This document shows positions 32,930-40,821 of a DNA stretch of 40,821 nucleotides, piece after piece; positions within the stretch are counted from its first letter, which is position 1; each line of letters opens with the position of its first letter. This stretch comes from Sedimentisphaerales bacterium (GTDB taxonomy: Bacteria; Planctomycetota; Phycisphaerae; Sedimentisphaerales; Anaerobacaceae), in NCBI GenBank assembly GCA_030603595.1, contig JAUVXL010000008.1, positions 1 through 40,821 on the forward strand, given 5' to 3'. A program made the position numbers and the translations under genes. The notes under the pieces were generated by a model that had not been told where the DNA came from, searched no databases, and worked only from the letters and a program-made list of their open reading frames with translations.

Positions 32930-33919
32930 TTATAAGTCGGGGTTTTTTAATCGGCAGCCTGCGAGCCAGTGTTGGGCTAATGTCAGCACGTCGAGCATGT
33001 TAATCTGGTCGTCGTCGAATAAGTCCGCTCCGCCGCATTGGCCGCAGTCTGTTGCTCCCCAGTAAAGGGCTAAGGCTGCGAAATCGCTCCAGTCCACGTC
33101 GTGGTCGTTATCTATATCGCCGGGGATGATGGTCTGATAGAGATGGACGTTGCCGTCGCTTGCGCCTATCATTACGTCCGGGTAGCCGTCGGCGATCCAG
33201 TCGCAGACGAAGGGTCGCGAGCGGGGCAAGCCGGCCAAGTCAATTGCGACGCCATCGGATTCAACGAATTCGTAGCCTGCGAAGCTGGGGTCGCTGTCTG
33301 TTCCGGCATTGCTGTAGAACAAGAGTTGGCCGTTGGTATTGCCTGTTAGAATGTCCTTTTTGCCGTCGTTGTTCCAATCGACCACGCAAGGTGTTGCTCG
33401 GGATCCCACATCTATATTTGTCTTCGAGCCGGTGGGTCCGACTTTCAAGAAGGTTCCAGGGTCGAAGTTGGGGTCGTTATCGCTTCCGAGATTCAAGAAG
33501 ATTTTCATCGTGCCATCGGCCTGGCCTACGAGGAGATCCTTTTTAGCATCTTCGTCCCAATAGACTACGCGGGGGAAACAGCCCAGACATCCGTCGCCGG
33601 GACAGGTCAAATCGCTGCCGTCAGCGAGCTTAGCGTAGGAAAAGGTGTCGAACTGGGGCTGGCACGCCGTGCCTGTGTTGATATATACGCGAACCTTCCC
33701 AGAGTAGCTGCTGCTGCCCTCGCCGACGATGAGGTCGTCGAGACCGTCGTTATCCCAGTCCACGAACGATGGGACGGAGTAGCCGAGGACGCCGATATCG
33801 GCGTCGCCGGCCTGGACGAACTCTTCGGGCGCGAGTCTGAGGAGCAGATCTGCGGCATGTGCTTTGGCGGCAATCGCCGCGCCCACACAAAAGATTATTA
33901 CAAGAAGCGCACGTTTCAT
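32930..33919 (-). CDS. Exported VCBS/FG-GAP repeat protein with dockerin-like C-terminus
   Basis: A 329-residue protein with a signal peptide (residues 1-22, ending AKAHA). Four propeller-type repeats carry the calcium-binding pattern DWDNDGLDDLIVGEG, YWDEDAKKDLLVGQADG, DWNNDGKKDILTGNTNG and DWIADGYPDVMIGASDG, each followed by a V(Y/F)xNxG strand. The last ~60 residues hold two EF-hand-like dockerin repeats (GDIDNDHDVDWSDFAALALY and ADLFDDDQINMLDVLTLAQ, then HWL). GGGAGG lies nine to ten bases before the ATG. It is probably surface-attached or part of an extracellular complex; the ligand is unknown. Confidence 0.88.
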   Translation of the reverse strand: MKRALLVIIFCVGAAIAAKAHAADLLLRLAPEEFVQAGDADIGVLGYSVPSFVDWDNDGLDDLIVGEGSSSYSGKVRVYINTGTACQPQFDTFSYAKLADGSDLTCPGDGCLGCFPRVVYWDEDAKKDLLVGQADGTMKIFLNLGSDNDPNFDPGTFLKVGPTGSKTNIDVGSRATPCVVDWNNDGKKDILTGNTNGQLLFYSNAGTDSDPSFAGYEFVESDGVAIDLAGLPRSRPFVCDWIADGYPDVMIGASDGNVHLYQTIIPGDIDNDHDVDWSDFAALALYWGATDCGQCGGADLFDDDQINMLDVLTLAQHWLAGCRLKNPDL

Positions 33920-34151
33920 CTCACATCCTCCCGTATATTAACGGCTAATCGCCGCTTAAATAACGAATTCCTTTTGGCCCGGAAGGCCCCCGGACAAAAG
34001 CAGAAGCGGACCTTCTCGCCGCCATCCCTGAGCACCTAATAGTTTAAGCTATTTAGGCGGTAAGAGTCAAGCGAAAAGGTCCTCCTTTGCTGCCAATACT
34101 GCCGATAAACCTGCAGTAGAAACCGGGGGAAAACGTTTGTTGCGATTTTGC

Positions 34152-34180
34152 TTGACAAATTGCGGCGCATTTGGGATAAT
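34152..34180 (+). promoter_or_regulatory. Near-consensus sigma70 promoter for the FHA gene
   Basis: A perfect TTGACA (34152-34157), a 17-base spacer and GATAAT (34175-34180) lie 45 bases before the start codon at 34225. The rest of 33920-34151 shows nothing else. Confidence 0.8.
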
Positions 34181-34224
34181 AAGTTGTGATGAAGCTAACG
34201 ACCTGAAAAGCGGGGTGCAGGCAA

Positions 34225-35085
34225 ATGCAACTGGTCGTGCGACAAAACGGCGGCAACGCCAACAGGCTGCGGTTCATGACAGGGCCGGTTCATCTCGGCA
34301 GAGGTGTCGAGAGCCAAGTGCTCCTGCCGGAGGCGAAGGTCTCCAGGCACCACGCGGTTCTCTTCACTACGCCCGAAGGCGACTGGGTACTCCAGGATCT
34401 CGATTCGGCGAACAAGACTTATCTGAACGATGTGGCAATTCACAAAGCGACAATCAAGACGGGCGACCGTATCCGAATCGCCGGTTTCACGATTGAAATC
34501 AACGTCGATTCCGAGGTCGAAGTGGACAAAGCCGCCGGGCCGGAAGATACGCTGACAGCGGCGCCGCGCAAGCTTCAGGTAATAACAAGAGATCTCAATG
34601 CAGGGCACGCACCCGACATAAAGATACCGGCCCAAAGGGCGAGGGATTTCCTGGGAGCCACAGAGGAGATATGCAAGACGAACGGCCTGGACGAGGTCCT
34701 GAAGATCCTTTTGAGGATTATGTTCAGGCAGTTCGATGCTTTGCACTGCTGGTGCGCCCTGAGGGATGAGCCCAAAGGACCGATGATCTCCCACACAGGC
34801 AGAACACTGAGCGGAGAAGAGCTTACGCTCGGCGAGATAATGCTGAAGGAGAAGATCAGCTACGCCATCGAGAACAATCTCTTTTTGCTCTTCCCATTGG
34901 TCTCTGCGGAGGGTCAAAGCGCCGGTATTCGCTCTGCCATGATTGCGCCTATCGTGGACCCGGACGGATGTTTCGGAGCGGTCTATGTGGACAACTCGTC
35001 CGGTTCGCCGGCCTACAGTCTGAGCGACCTCGACTACCTGATGCTGCTGGCGATACACACAGCGGCGATCGTAGAGAATTTCTAA
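34225..35085 (+). CDS. FHA-domain protein with GAF-like C-terminal domain
   Basis: A 286-residue cytoplasmic signalling or scaffold protein. Residues 1-100 form an FHA phosphothreonine-binding domain with the expected GPVHLGRGVESQV, SRHHAVL (Arg-His, about 40-46) and a conserved DLDSANKTYLND loop. After a linker, residues ~135-286 resemble a GAF domain: a helix FLGATEEICKTNGLDEVLKI, strands around WCALRDE and SAMIAPIVDPDGCFGAVYVD, and a last helix LDYLMLLAIHTAAIVENF. In related proteins the GAF region often precedes a catalytic domain (guanylate cyclase, PP2C or sigma54 activator), but none is attached here and the gene ends cleanly. It has a strong promoter of its own. Confidence 0.88.
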   Translation: MQLVVRQNGGNANRLRFMTGPVHLGRGVESQVLLPEAKVSRHHAVLFTTPEGDWVLQDLDSANKTYLNDVAIHKATIKTGDRIRIAGFTIEINVDSEVEVDKAAGPEDTLTAAPRKLQVITRDLNAGHAPDIKIPAQRARDFLGATEEICKTNGLDEVLKILLRIMFRQFDALHCWCALRDEPKGPMISHTGRTLSGEELTLGEIMLKEKISYAIENNLFLLFPLVSAEGQSAGIRSAMIAPIVDPDGCFGAVYVDNSSGSPAYSLSDLDYLMLLAIHTAAIVENF

Positions 35086-35096
35086 CTCGGATTTTT

Positions 35097-35218
35097 CACC
35101 GCCGAGTACGCAGAGAACGCAGAGATTTGTATTCACAGGCTCTAAGAAAACCTTATTGTCGTGTGTCTGGATTCCTGCTCCCCGATCGGGGGTCGAGGAC
35201 AAGCTTCGCAGGAATGAC
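35097..35218. repeat. Two dispersed repeats after the FHA gene
   Basis: A CGCAGAGAACGCAGAG tract (35109-35126) and a family C unit with arms GGATTCCTGC (35169) and GCAGGAATGAC (to 35218), with an inner palindrome CCCCGATCGGGG. Confidence 0.7.
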
Positions 35219-35266
35219 AGCGGTCTATAACCGGCACTTTGTGCCTTAGGAGAGAATTGGGCTGCG

Positions 35267-37468
35267 CTATTGCATTGGCAGGCCGGCGAGGGAGATTGCT
35301 CTTATGGTAAATGGTAGGTTGTGCCTTTCGAGGCCCTCGAAGATGTGGACTACGATCCCGGCTTCGGCTGGGATTTCGCCGTCAACGAAGAATCTTACTG
35401 TCGCGGTATTGCCGTGAGAGACATATCCGTATTGCGTAATCCGGAGTCTTTGGCCGTTCTTGTCGTAGAGTTCGACGGATTCGACGGTTTCGTCGGGGAC
35501 ATTCAGAGTCAGTGCGACGACTGGGGCGTTGTTTTCGTAAGGGTCGATCTCGATCGAGCTGATCCTGGCGCCGAGTTGCGAAGCCTTGGCGCCGACTTTG
35601 AGAGCGACGAGTCCCAAATCAACATCTTTCGTGCCGCTGGCGGTGAAATACTCCAAGACCCCGGCCAACTCCTCCAAACCGAGAGCGCCCTGATCCGGCA
35701 AGAGCAGTTCGACATCAAAGATGGCGGTTTTGTAATCCTTTGACAGGCGGCCGAACCTGACCTTGCGGTCCCACTCATCTTCAGGCATGAGGCTCTTGCC
35801 GTTATTTGTGAGGGCCTTTTCAATCTGTCCGCCTGCGACCTTAACGGCAGGGGCGGGCAGATCGGCTATCAAGGACAATGTATAACCATCGCCCCGGCCC
35901 AACGGCAAGACGCCCAATTTCAAGTCGGAATAGCGGATGAGGCGGACACCGGCGACTCGCACCTTCCGGTCCGCAACCTGGGTCGGGGCGGCAGTGCTCG
36001 TGACCGAGGTCAATCCGCCGCCTCCAAACAGACTTGTGTCCGTCTCTATAACCGGGATTGTAACTTCCTTCGGCTGAACCTCAGCAACGGTAGTCCGAGG
36101 CAGGTTGCCGAAAGGCGAGGCGGTTATCTTCGCAATCTCGTCATCAGGCTCATCATCGGGGGTATCCGGAACGTCGGCCTGGGTAGTATCAACTTCCATA
36201 GTCATACTATCGCCGGGTCCCGCCCCAAGCGCAGCACCCATATTGAGTTGGCTAAGATAGGCTGCAATTTCAGCGACGTGCTCTTTCGGGAGTGCGATAT
36301 CTGCGGCGAGCCGGCCGCTGTCAGCGGTGACGGCGTATGCAATTGCGCTTTTGCTCGGAGCGGTGGGCTGTGGAAGGTCTATGGGTATGCCCAAAAGGCC
36401 TACCATTTCGTTTAGCTTCATCAGGTCGTATTTTCCGACGACATCCGCCTGAGATGCCTTGGGAAGCAGTGCCTGCACAGTTGCCAGTTCAGCGCCCATT
36501 TGTGCGGGTGCTTTGGCCCCTATTGAATCGTATATCCCCTGCATGGCCGCCGAGCCGCGAACAAATGTCTGCGCCAAGTCCGTCCCCGGAATGGCCGAGA
36601 CCCTCGCCATAATAGTAAAGACGTTGGGCTTGGGTTCCAACCCCAGCGTCACCGACATAACCGGGACGTTCTTGGCCATCGAGGCAATATCAAAGTTCAT
36701 CATTCCGGGGGCGATTGGCATGGCCGTTGGGGCCGCGGGCATCGCTCCGGCTGCTCCCATCCGGGCGTCGGCAGCAGGGGCCATCGCTGAGGCCTTCCGG
36801 GCATCTACAAACACCCAAATCGGCGCGGCGGCCAGTTCGCTGTCTGCAATACCGGGAATTGTGGCGAGCACGGGCGAGCGTCCGGCCAAGATAGATGTTG
36901 CAACCGTAACCAACATATCGGCGTACTCGGCTCCGGTGACAAGGGCAAAGCCGCCGAGCCGCGTAGCGACCATGGGAGGCATCGGGGGCATTGTTCCCTG
37001 TGGCGTGATTTGAGAGAGTCCACGACCGTCGGGCTGGCTTACGTTCGGACTGGCTACAAAGGCATCGTAGGTCGTAACCGGAATAAGCACGCCGGTGAAT
37101 ACGCTGTCGTTGGGATCGGCGGCGCCGGGTATCGGCAACGCAAATGCGCCGAATGTCCCGCTCATGTTCACTCCGGCCAACTGCGGGTCGCCCAGAATAC
37201 CGCCGAACTGCATCCGCACCAACATGGACAGGGCCATAGGGACGGGCGAGAGCCCCGCTATAAACTGGTCCATCTGGCTGATCGTGTAATCGAAATTGTT
37301 GATGCGCAGGCAGAAGATGCTGTCTGCCGGGACGACTCCGAGCAGATCCGGTCTCGCGGCGCCGGGGTTCGACTGCGGCCGAGCTTGAAAGGCGCCCCAG
37401 GCGGGGGCCAGGACAAAAGCAACCAACAATCCGGTCAAGACAACGTGTTTTAGTCTCAGCGTATTCAC
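35267..37468 (-). CDS. Large exported protein of unknown function
   Basis: GTG 37468 is the likely start: GAGGG lies eight bases upstream, and the chain then opens VNTLRLKHVVLTGLLVAFVL followed by a signal-peptidase-like AWGAFQA. An in-frame GTG at 37483 would place the ribosome-binding site inside the gene. The ~733-residue protein has an Ala/Pro/Met-rich body. It begins with PDLLGVVPADSIFCLRINNF, which resembles the opening of DUF3352-type proteins (ADSxxxxRIxN). It contains an acidic linker (VPDTPDDEPDDEIAKIT) and ends in a beta domain. There are no enzyme motifs and no dockerin tail. I do not recognise a function; similar proteins may be common in planctomycetes. Confidence 0.8.
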   Translation of the reverse strand: MNTLRLKHVVLTGLLVAFVLAPAWGAFQARPQSNPGAARPDLLGVVPADSIFCLRINNFDYTISQMDQFIAGLSPVPMALSMLVRMQFGGILGDPQLAGVNMSGTFGAFALPIPGAADPNDSVFTGVLIPVTTYDAFVASPNVSQPDGRGLSQITPQGTMPPMPPMVATRLGGFALVTGAEYADMLVTVATSILAGRSPVLATIPGIADSELAAAPIWVFVDARKASAMAPAADARMGAAGAMPAAPTAMPIAPGMMNFDIASMAKNVPVMSVTLGLEPKPNVFTIMARVSAIPGTDLAQTFVRGSAAMQGIYDSIGAKAPAQMGAELATVQALLPKASQADVVGKYDLMKLNEMVGLLGIPIDLPQPTAPSKSAIAYAVTADSGRLAADIALPKEHVAEIAAYLSQLNMGAALGAGPGDSMTMEVDTTQADVPDTPDDEPDDEIAKITASPFGNLPRTTVAEVQPKEVTIPVIETDTSLFGGGGLTSVTSTAAPTQVADRKVRVAGVRLIRYSDLKLGVLPLGRGDGYTLSLIADLPAPAVKVAGGQIEKALTNNGKSLMPEDEWDRKVRFGRLSKDYKTAIFDVELLLPDQGALGLEELAGVLEYFTASGTKDVDLGLVALKVGAKASQLGARISSIEIDPYENNAPVVALTLNVPDETVESVELYDKNGQRLRITQYGYVSHGNTATVRFFVDGEIPAEAGIVVHIFEGLERHNLPFTIRAISLAGLPMQ

Positions 37469-37690
37469 TTTTCGTACCCTCACAGATAAAAGGTCATTTT
37501 CCGGTTAAACGACTACTACGATAATATAACATCTGGCCGGGAATTGCAAGGCAAACCGGGCGATTCTCAGGGCAATCGCATTAAAAGTATATCGTTGTTT
37601 TTCGGGGATAAAACGCTGTTGACACACTTCCTTACGGTGGCAGCACTGTTGGGGTGGCAGTAAGGGCATGATAAAAAAATGGGAAAACTG

Positions 37691-37719
37691 TTGATATTTC
37701 CGGACGAATTTGGTAAAAT
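37691..37719 (+). promoter_or_regulatory. Candidate promoter for the GLUG-repeat gene
   Basis: TTGATA (37691-37696) and TAAAAT (37714-37719) with a 17-base spacer lie 40 bases before ATG 37759. A second perfect TTGACA is at 37619. The rest of the gap from 37469 shows nothing else. Confidence 0.55.
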
Positions 37720-37758
37720 GATGTCTTACGGGATTCGGAAATAGTAATAGGCGACCAG

Positions 37759-39699
37759 ATGGTAAATCTCAGATCAACTGTGTTGTTGGCTGCGTTGGTT
37801 GCTATCGGCTCGTTTGCAGTGCCGATTCAGGCCAAGTATGGCGGGGGCGCCGGCGAGCCTAATGACCCATACCTGATCTATGACGCCAATCAACTTAACA
37901 GCATCGGGGTCGAGCCCAACGATTGGGACAGGTGCTTTCAACTGAGGTCTGATATCGATCTTGGAGACTATCAGGGCCAACAGTTCAATATCATAGGAGC
38001 AGGCTACAGCAATCCTTTCAGCGGCATCTTCGACGGCAACGACCATAAAATCTCGAATCTCAACTATTCATCAACGGCGACCCATTGCATCGGGCTGTTC
38101 GGGTCGGTCAGCGGAGAATACGCCGAAATCAAGAACCTGAGACTAATCGATCCCACTGTCGATGCCGGGATCGGCGATTGTGTCGGTTCCCTGGCGGGAA
38201 GGTTGTCAAACGGCACAGTTTCCAACTGCTCTGCTGAAGGGGGGAGCATTTCCGGATTCAACTATGTTGGCGGGCTGATAGGATGGGCTGGTTCCGGTAC
38301 AGTAAGGGGCTGCTCTGCGAGCGGAAACGTCTTGGGATGCGACTTCGTCGGCGGACTCACCGGGTCCTGCACTGACGGGACAATCAAGGACTGCGATGCC
38401 GCAGGAGCGGTTGCCGGATACCGTTTTGTCGGCGGCCTGGCGGGGAGCGTCTCCGGCGCTGTTACGGAGTGCTATGCGACAGGTTCAGTTTGGGCAGAAA
38501 GTTATGCTGCAGGAGGTTTGATAGGAAATAGCGATGCCACAATCGAGAAGTGCTATGCGACCGGCCCCGTTGTCGGAGGCGAGTATGCGGGGGGACTGGT
38601 GGGGAATAATGACGGCCCTGTCACCAATTGCTACGCCGCCGGCGACGTATTAGCGGATGAGTACGTTGGTGGCCTGGTGGGGCGCAACAACGCGGTGGTT
38701 ACTAACTGCTATTCGACGGGCGCAGTGTGGGCATCGAGTTTTTACGGCTTTGGCGGACTTGTGGGATACGGGTCGAGCAGCTATGTGGCGAATTCCTTCT
38801 GGGATACGGAAGCCAGCGGTTTGCTGACCAGTCGCGGAGGAACAGGTCAAGACACCGCCGCATTGCAGGCGCAGAGGACATTCACTGATTCCGGATGGGA
38901 TTTCGTCGGCGAAGACGAGAACGGCTCCGAGGATATATGGAGACTCTGCAACCAGGGCAGGGAATACCCCAAGCTCGCCTGGCAGTATCTGGACGGAGAT
39001 TTTTTGTGCCCCGATTACGTTGATTTTCTTGATTTCGCCTACCTCGGCCGTTGGTGGCTAAAGCCCGACCCATGCGCCGCCGATCTCACCGGTGACGGCG
39101 TTATCAATGCCGAAGACCTTGTTGTCGAGAGTCACAACTGGCTGATGGGAATGGCGCCCGGTCGGCCCGGCAATCCCGACCCGCCCAACTTCGCAAAGCA
39201 GGCCCCCTGGTACGCCGATCTGAGATGGAGCCCCGCCCCATTTGCCGAATCATACGATGTCTATTTCGGGCCTGCTAATCCGCCCGGGTTCATAAGAAAC
39301 CAGGTGGCAACAAGATTCTCGCCCGGAATAATGGAATACCAAACCATGTACTATTGGCGCATAGAGAGTGTTAATACCTGGGGAAGAACCGCCGGTCCGC
39401 TCTGGACTTTTATAACGGCTTCGCCCGCACAGGCAACCAATCCGTATCCGTTCGACGGCCAGATGAATGTCAGCCCCAACACCGGCTTGAGATGGGATGC
39501 CGGTTCCGGAGCCGTATCGCACGACATCTACTTCGGAACGACAGACCCGCCGCCATTCCTGCGGAATCAGGCTGCTGCATCATTCTATCAGGATGGGCTG
39601 ATTCCCGGGACCCGGCACTACTGGCGTATCGACGAGGTAAGCGCAGGAGGGACAACCACAGGGGTTGTGTGGAGTTTTACGCCAAACTACCTCCGGTAA
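37759..39699 (+). CDS. Exported GLUG-repeat protein with dockerin-like and fibronectin-like modules
   Basis: A 646-residue surface or secreted protein. Residues 1-25 are a signal peptide (ending VPIQA). From about 85 to 345 there are eight or nine GLUG-type repeats of the form (Y/F)VGGL(I/V/A/T)G, each preceded by a Cys-containing NCYATG/DCDAAG turn. GLUG repeats form a beta-solenoid and are used in adhesins. DYVDFLDFAYLGRWWLK and ADLTGDGVINAEDLVVESHN, then WL, form a dockerin-like pair, here internal rather than terminal. Two fibronectin-like repeats follow, each with a YDVYFG / HDIYFG strand and YYWRIESV / HYWRIDEV strand. Recent duplication of the last two modules is evident. Confidence 0.9.
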   Translation: MVNLRSTVLLAALVAIGSFAVPIQAKYGGGAGEPNDPYLIYDANQLNSIGVEPNDWDRCFQLRSDIDLGDYQGQQFNIIGAGYSNPFSGIFDGNDHKISNLNYSSTATHCIGLFGSVSGEYAEIKNLRLIDPTVDAGIGDCVGSLAGRLSNGTVSNCSAEGGSISGFNYVGGLIGWAGSGTVRGCSASGNVLGCDFVGGLTGSCTDGTIKDCDAAGAVAGYRFVGGLAGSVSGAVTECYATGSVWAESYAAGGLIGNSDATIEKCYATGPVVGGEYAGGLVGNNDGPVTNCYAAGDVLADEYVGGLVGRNNAVVTNCYSTGAVWASSFYGFGGLVGYGSSSYVANSFWDTEASGLLTSRGGTGQDTAALQAQRTFTDSGWDFVGEDENGSEDIWRLCNQGREYPKLAWQYLDGDFLCPDYVDFLDFAYLGRWWLKPDPCAADLTGDGVINAEDLVVESHNWLMGMAPGRPGNPDPPNFAKQAPWYADLRWSPAPFAESYDVYFGPANPPGFIRNQVATRFSPGIMEYQTMYYWRIESVNTWGRTAGPLWTFITASPAQATNPYPFDGQMNVSPNTGLRWDAGSGAVSHDIYFGTTDPPPFLRNQAAASFYQDGLIPGTRHYWRIDEVSAGGTTTGVVWSFTPNYLR

Positions 39700-39778
39700 G
39701 TGGCGGTGTTCGCCGAGACTATTTTTGAATTCGACTTCCTCGTAAGAAGATGCGCGGTTCTCTTGGTGCGAGGGGTGG

Positions 39779-39888
39779 GAGATTGCCGTCCGCCGGTGGC
39801 GGACCTACGGCTCCTTCGCAATGACAATTCTTCAGTTTCATTTTCTTTTGCGCGCCTGCTGACAATTCGGTGTGGCGCTCGCAGTGAC
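39779..39888. repeat. Dispersed repeat family A, copy 3
   Basis: The same GTCCGCC-GGT-GGCGGAC core as at 1.1 kb and 8.2 kb, and the same right extension as the 1122-1228 copy (TTCTTTTGC block, then GCTCGCAGTGAC). It fills most of the gap between the GLUG gene and the prepilin-like gene. Confidence 0.85.
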
Positions 39889-39933
39889 TATATCCACAAG
39901 ACCAAGTATAACGTGGTGGTAGGGAATTGCGGG

Positions 39934-40632
39934 CTACTTGTCGAATCTCCATAGGTCTATTGTTATGTCCTCTGCGGGTATCCATTCTGTGTGCCAATCG
40001 AGGAATAGGAAATTGCAGCCGTTTCTGTGGCGTTGGCGGGCGACTCGGCGTTCATCGGCATTGGACGAGTTTTGAGTATCCGAGTTGGGCAGATGGGCGG
40101 CGCTCCAGACATCGCATTTATTGTCGCCCGTGTCTCCTGCCTGGCGGATAATATCTCGCCACTGGCCGTCTTCGTTGTCGGCGAGATAGATCGTCTCGGC
40201 GAGGCGGGTGCAGTCGGTGAGCCTCGAAGGCTCCAGGACCTCGAAACCTACATCGTCCGAACTGTCCTTGAAGCCCCACCCGTTGACGACGAAGCAGACG
40301 GTCTGGTACTTATCGGGATAGCTGGGACATCGATATATATCCACGGAGCGATAGTCGCCGCTGGTTGCCTTCTGGGAGAGGTAGGGCATGAAAAGCTGAT
40401 ACCATGCCTGTCTGCTTCCGCCGCCAAGGCCGCGAGGGATAAACTGTTCCCACTCCTCGGCGTACATGTTGGCGGCAAGGCCTATCTGGCGCAGGTTGTT
40501 TTTGCAGATGACTTCCCTGGCCTGCTCGCGTGCCCTTCTCAGAGCGGGGACAAGCACCGCCATGAGCAGCGCGATAATCGCGATGACCACCAGAAGCTCT
40601 ATCAGAGTAAATGCGCGTCTTCTATTTACCAC
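39934..40632 (-). CDS. Prepilin-like protein (type II secretion/type IV pilin N-terminus)
   Basis: A ~232-residue protein with a classic prepilin cleavage-methylation segment: [20 protein letters not shown], Phe+1 and Glu+5 included, then a long helix [15 protein letters not shown] and [19 protein letters not shown]. The C-terminus carries [16 protein letters not shown], the planctomycete/lentisphaera variant of the H-x9-DG motif. Such pseudopilins are numerous per genome, and the assembly apparatus is not in the window. A GTG at 40632 is preferred (GGGGAG five bases upstream); a TTG one codon earlier is also possible. Confidence 0.92.
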   Translation of the reverse strand: MVNRRRAFTLIELLVVIAIIALLMAVLVPALRRAREQAREVICKNNLRQIGLAANMYAEEWEQFIPRGLGGGSRQAWYQLFMPYLSQKATSGDYRSVDIYRCPSYPDKYQTVCFVVNGWGFKDSSDDVGFEVLEPSRLTDCTRLAETIYLADNEDGQWRDIIRQAGDTGDNKCDVWSAAHLPNSDTQNSSNADERRVARQRHRNGCNFLFLDWHTEWIPAEDITIDLWRFDK

Positions 40633-40727
40633 CAACGCTCCCCTTCATAAGCGTTCGGAACATCAAAATCGCTATAATTAGTACTACAGCGCAACTTAGC
40701 ACTGCAAAACCCGGTTTATTGTTAAAA

Positions 40728-40790
40728 CCCGAAGCACGAAATCCGAAATCCGAAACAATATCAAATGTTCAAAATCCCAATTTTCAAAAC
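40728..40790. repeat. Family E repeat near the right edge
   Basis: CGAAGCACGAAATCCGAAAT, then CCGAAACAATATCAAATG and TTCAAAATCCCAATTTTC words, matching the tracts at 14518-14582 and 27592-27650. In this window the family flanks the four-helix-bundle gene, so another such gene may lie just outside; this is inference. No gene is visible between 40636 and the edge. Confidence 0.7.
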
Positions 40791-40821
40791 AAAAGCACCG
40801 ATTTGGCTTGGCATTGTCGTT

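Overview
This window looks like chromosome from a planctomycete, most likely of the Phycisphaerae/Sedimentisphaerales type. That is inferred from the gene mix: secreted proteins ending in short dockerin-like modules that close on a Trp-Leu pair, a prepilin-like protein with an H-x-x-G / D-W-H tail, secreted glycoside hydrolases, a complete V/A-type ATPase operon, and intergenic spaces full of dispersed palindromic repeats. No rRNA or tRNA gene was seen. Most genes lie on the minus strand.

Layout. 1-0.9 kb: a truncated IS91-like HUH transposase (-). 1.3-2.4 kb: a short Rho factor (-). 2.8-6.0 kb: two exported hydrolases (+), a GH-A-like glycosidase and a CocE/S15 acyl hydrolase. 6.0-7.9 kb: a response-regulator tail remnant and an exported dockerin-bearing protein (-). 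8.7-9.6 kb: a PAC2-family protein (-). 9.9-10.0 kb: an AP2-domain remnant (+). 10.2-13.6 kb: a three-gene restriction-modification operon (-) with a D12-class methylase, a SacI-like endonuclease and an SPPY methylase; it is visibly more AT-rich than its surroundings. 13.9-23.8 kb: a V-type ATPase operon (-), transcribed G-I-K-E-C-F-A-B-(IVP)-D, with malate dehydrogenase (mdh) just upstream. 25.0-27.5 kb: a GH127-like lipoprotein (-). 28.1-29.8 kb: a 53-residue membrane protein and an AT-rich pair of unrecognised genes (+). 30.6-33.9 kb: a GH27 alpha-galactosidase and a VCBS-repeat protein (-). 34.2-35.1 kb: an FHA protein with a strong promoter (+). 35.3-37.5 kb: a large exported protein of unknown role (-). 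37.8-39.7 kb: a GLUG-repeat surface protein (+). 39.9-40.6 kb: a prepilin-like protein (-).

How the parts fit. The ATPase has all nine expected subunits. Its K subunit carries the Thr-Gln / Gln / Glu ligand pattern of sodium-translocating V-ATPases, so a Na+ pump or synthase is likely. The exported enzymes (GH27, GH127-like, GH-A-like, CocE) suggest breakdown of plant or algal polysaccharide side chains. They are not one operon and no SusC/SusD pair or sulfatase is present.

Most unusual points. (1) The base-composition skew of the + strand flips sharply from A/C-rich to G/T-rich near 16.95 kb, inside the ATPase A-subunit gene. (2) The first ~48 bases of the C-subunit gene are duplicated around a dispersed repeat. 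(3) Most junctions in the ATPase operon hold dispersed repeats, two of them directly against start codons. (4) A 21-bp tandem array lies at 30.1 kb. (5) The R-M operon has two methylases of different class. (6) Rho lacks its N-terminal domain and the usual RNA-binding aromatics.
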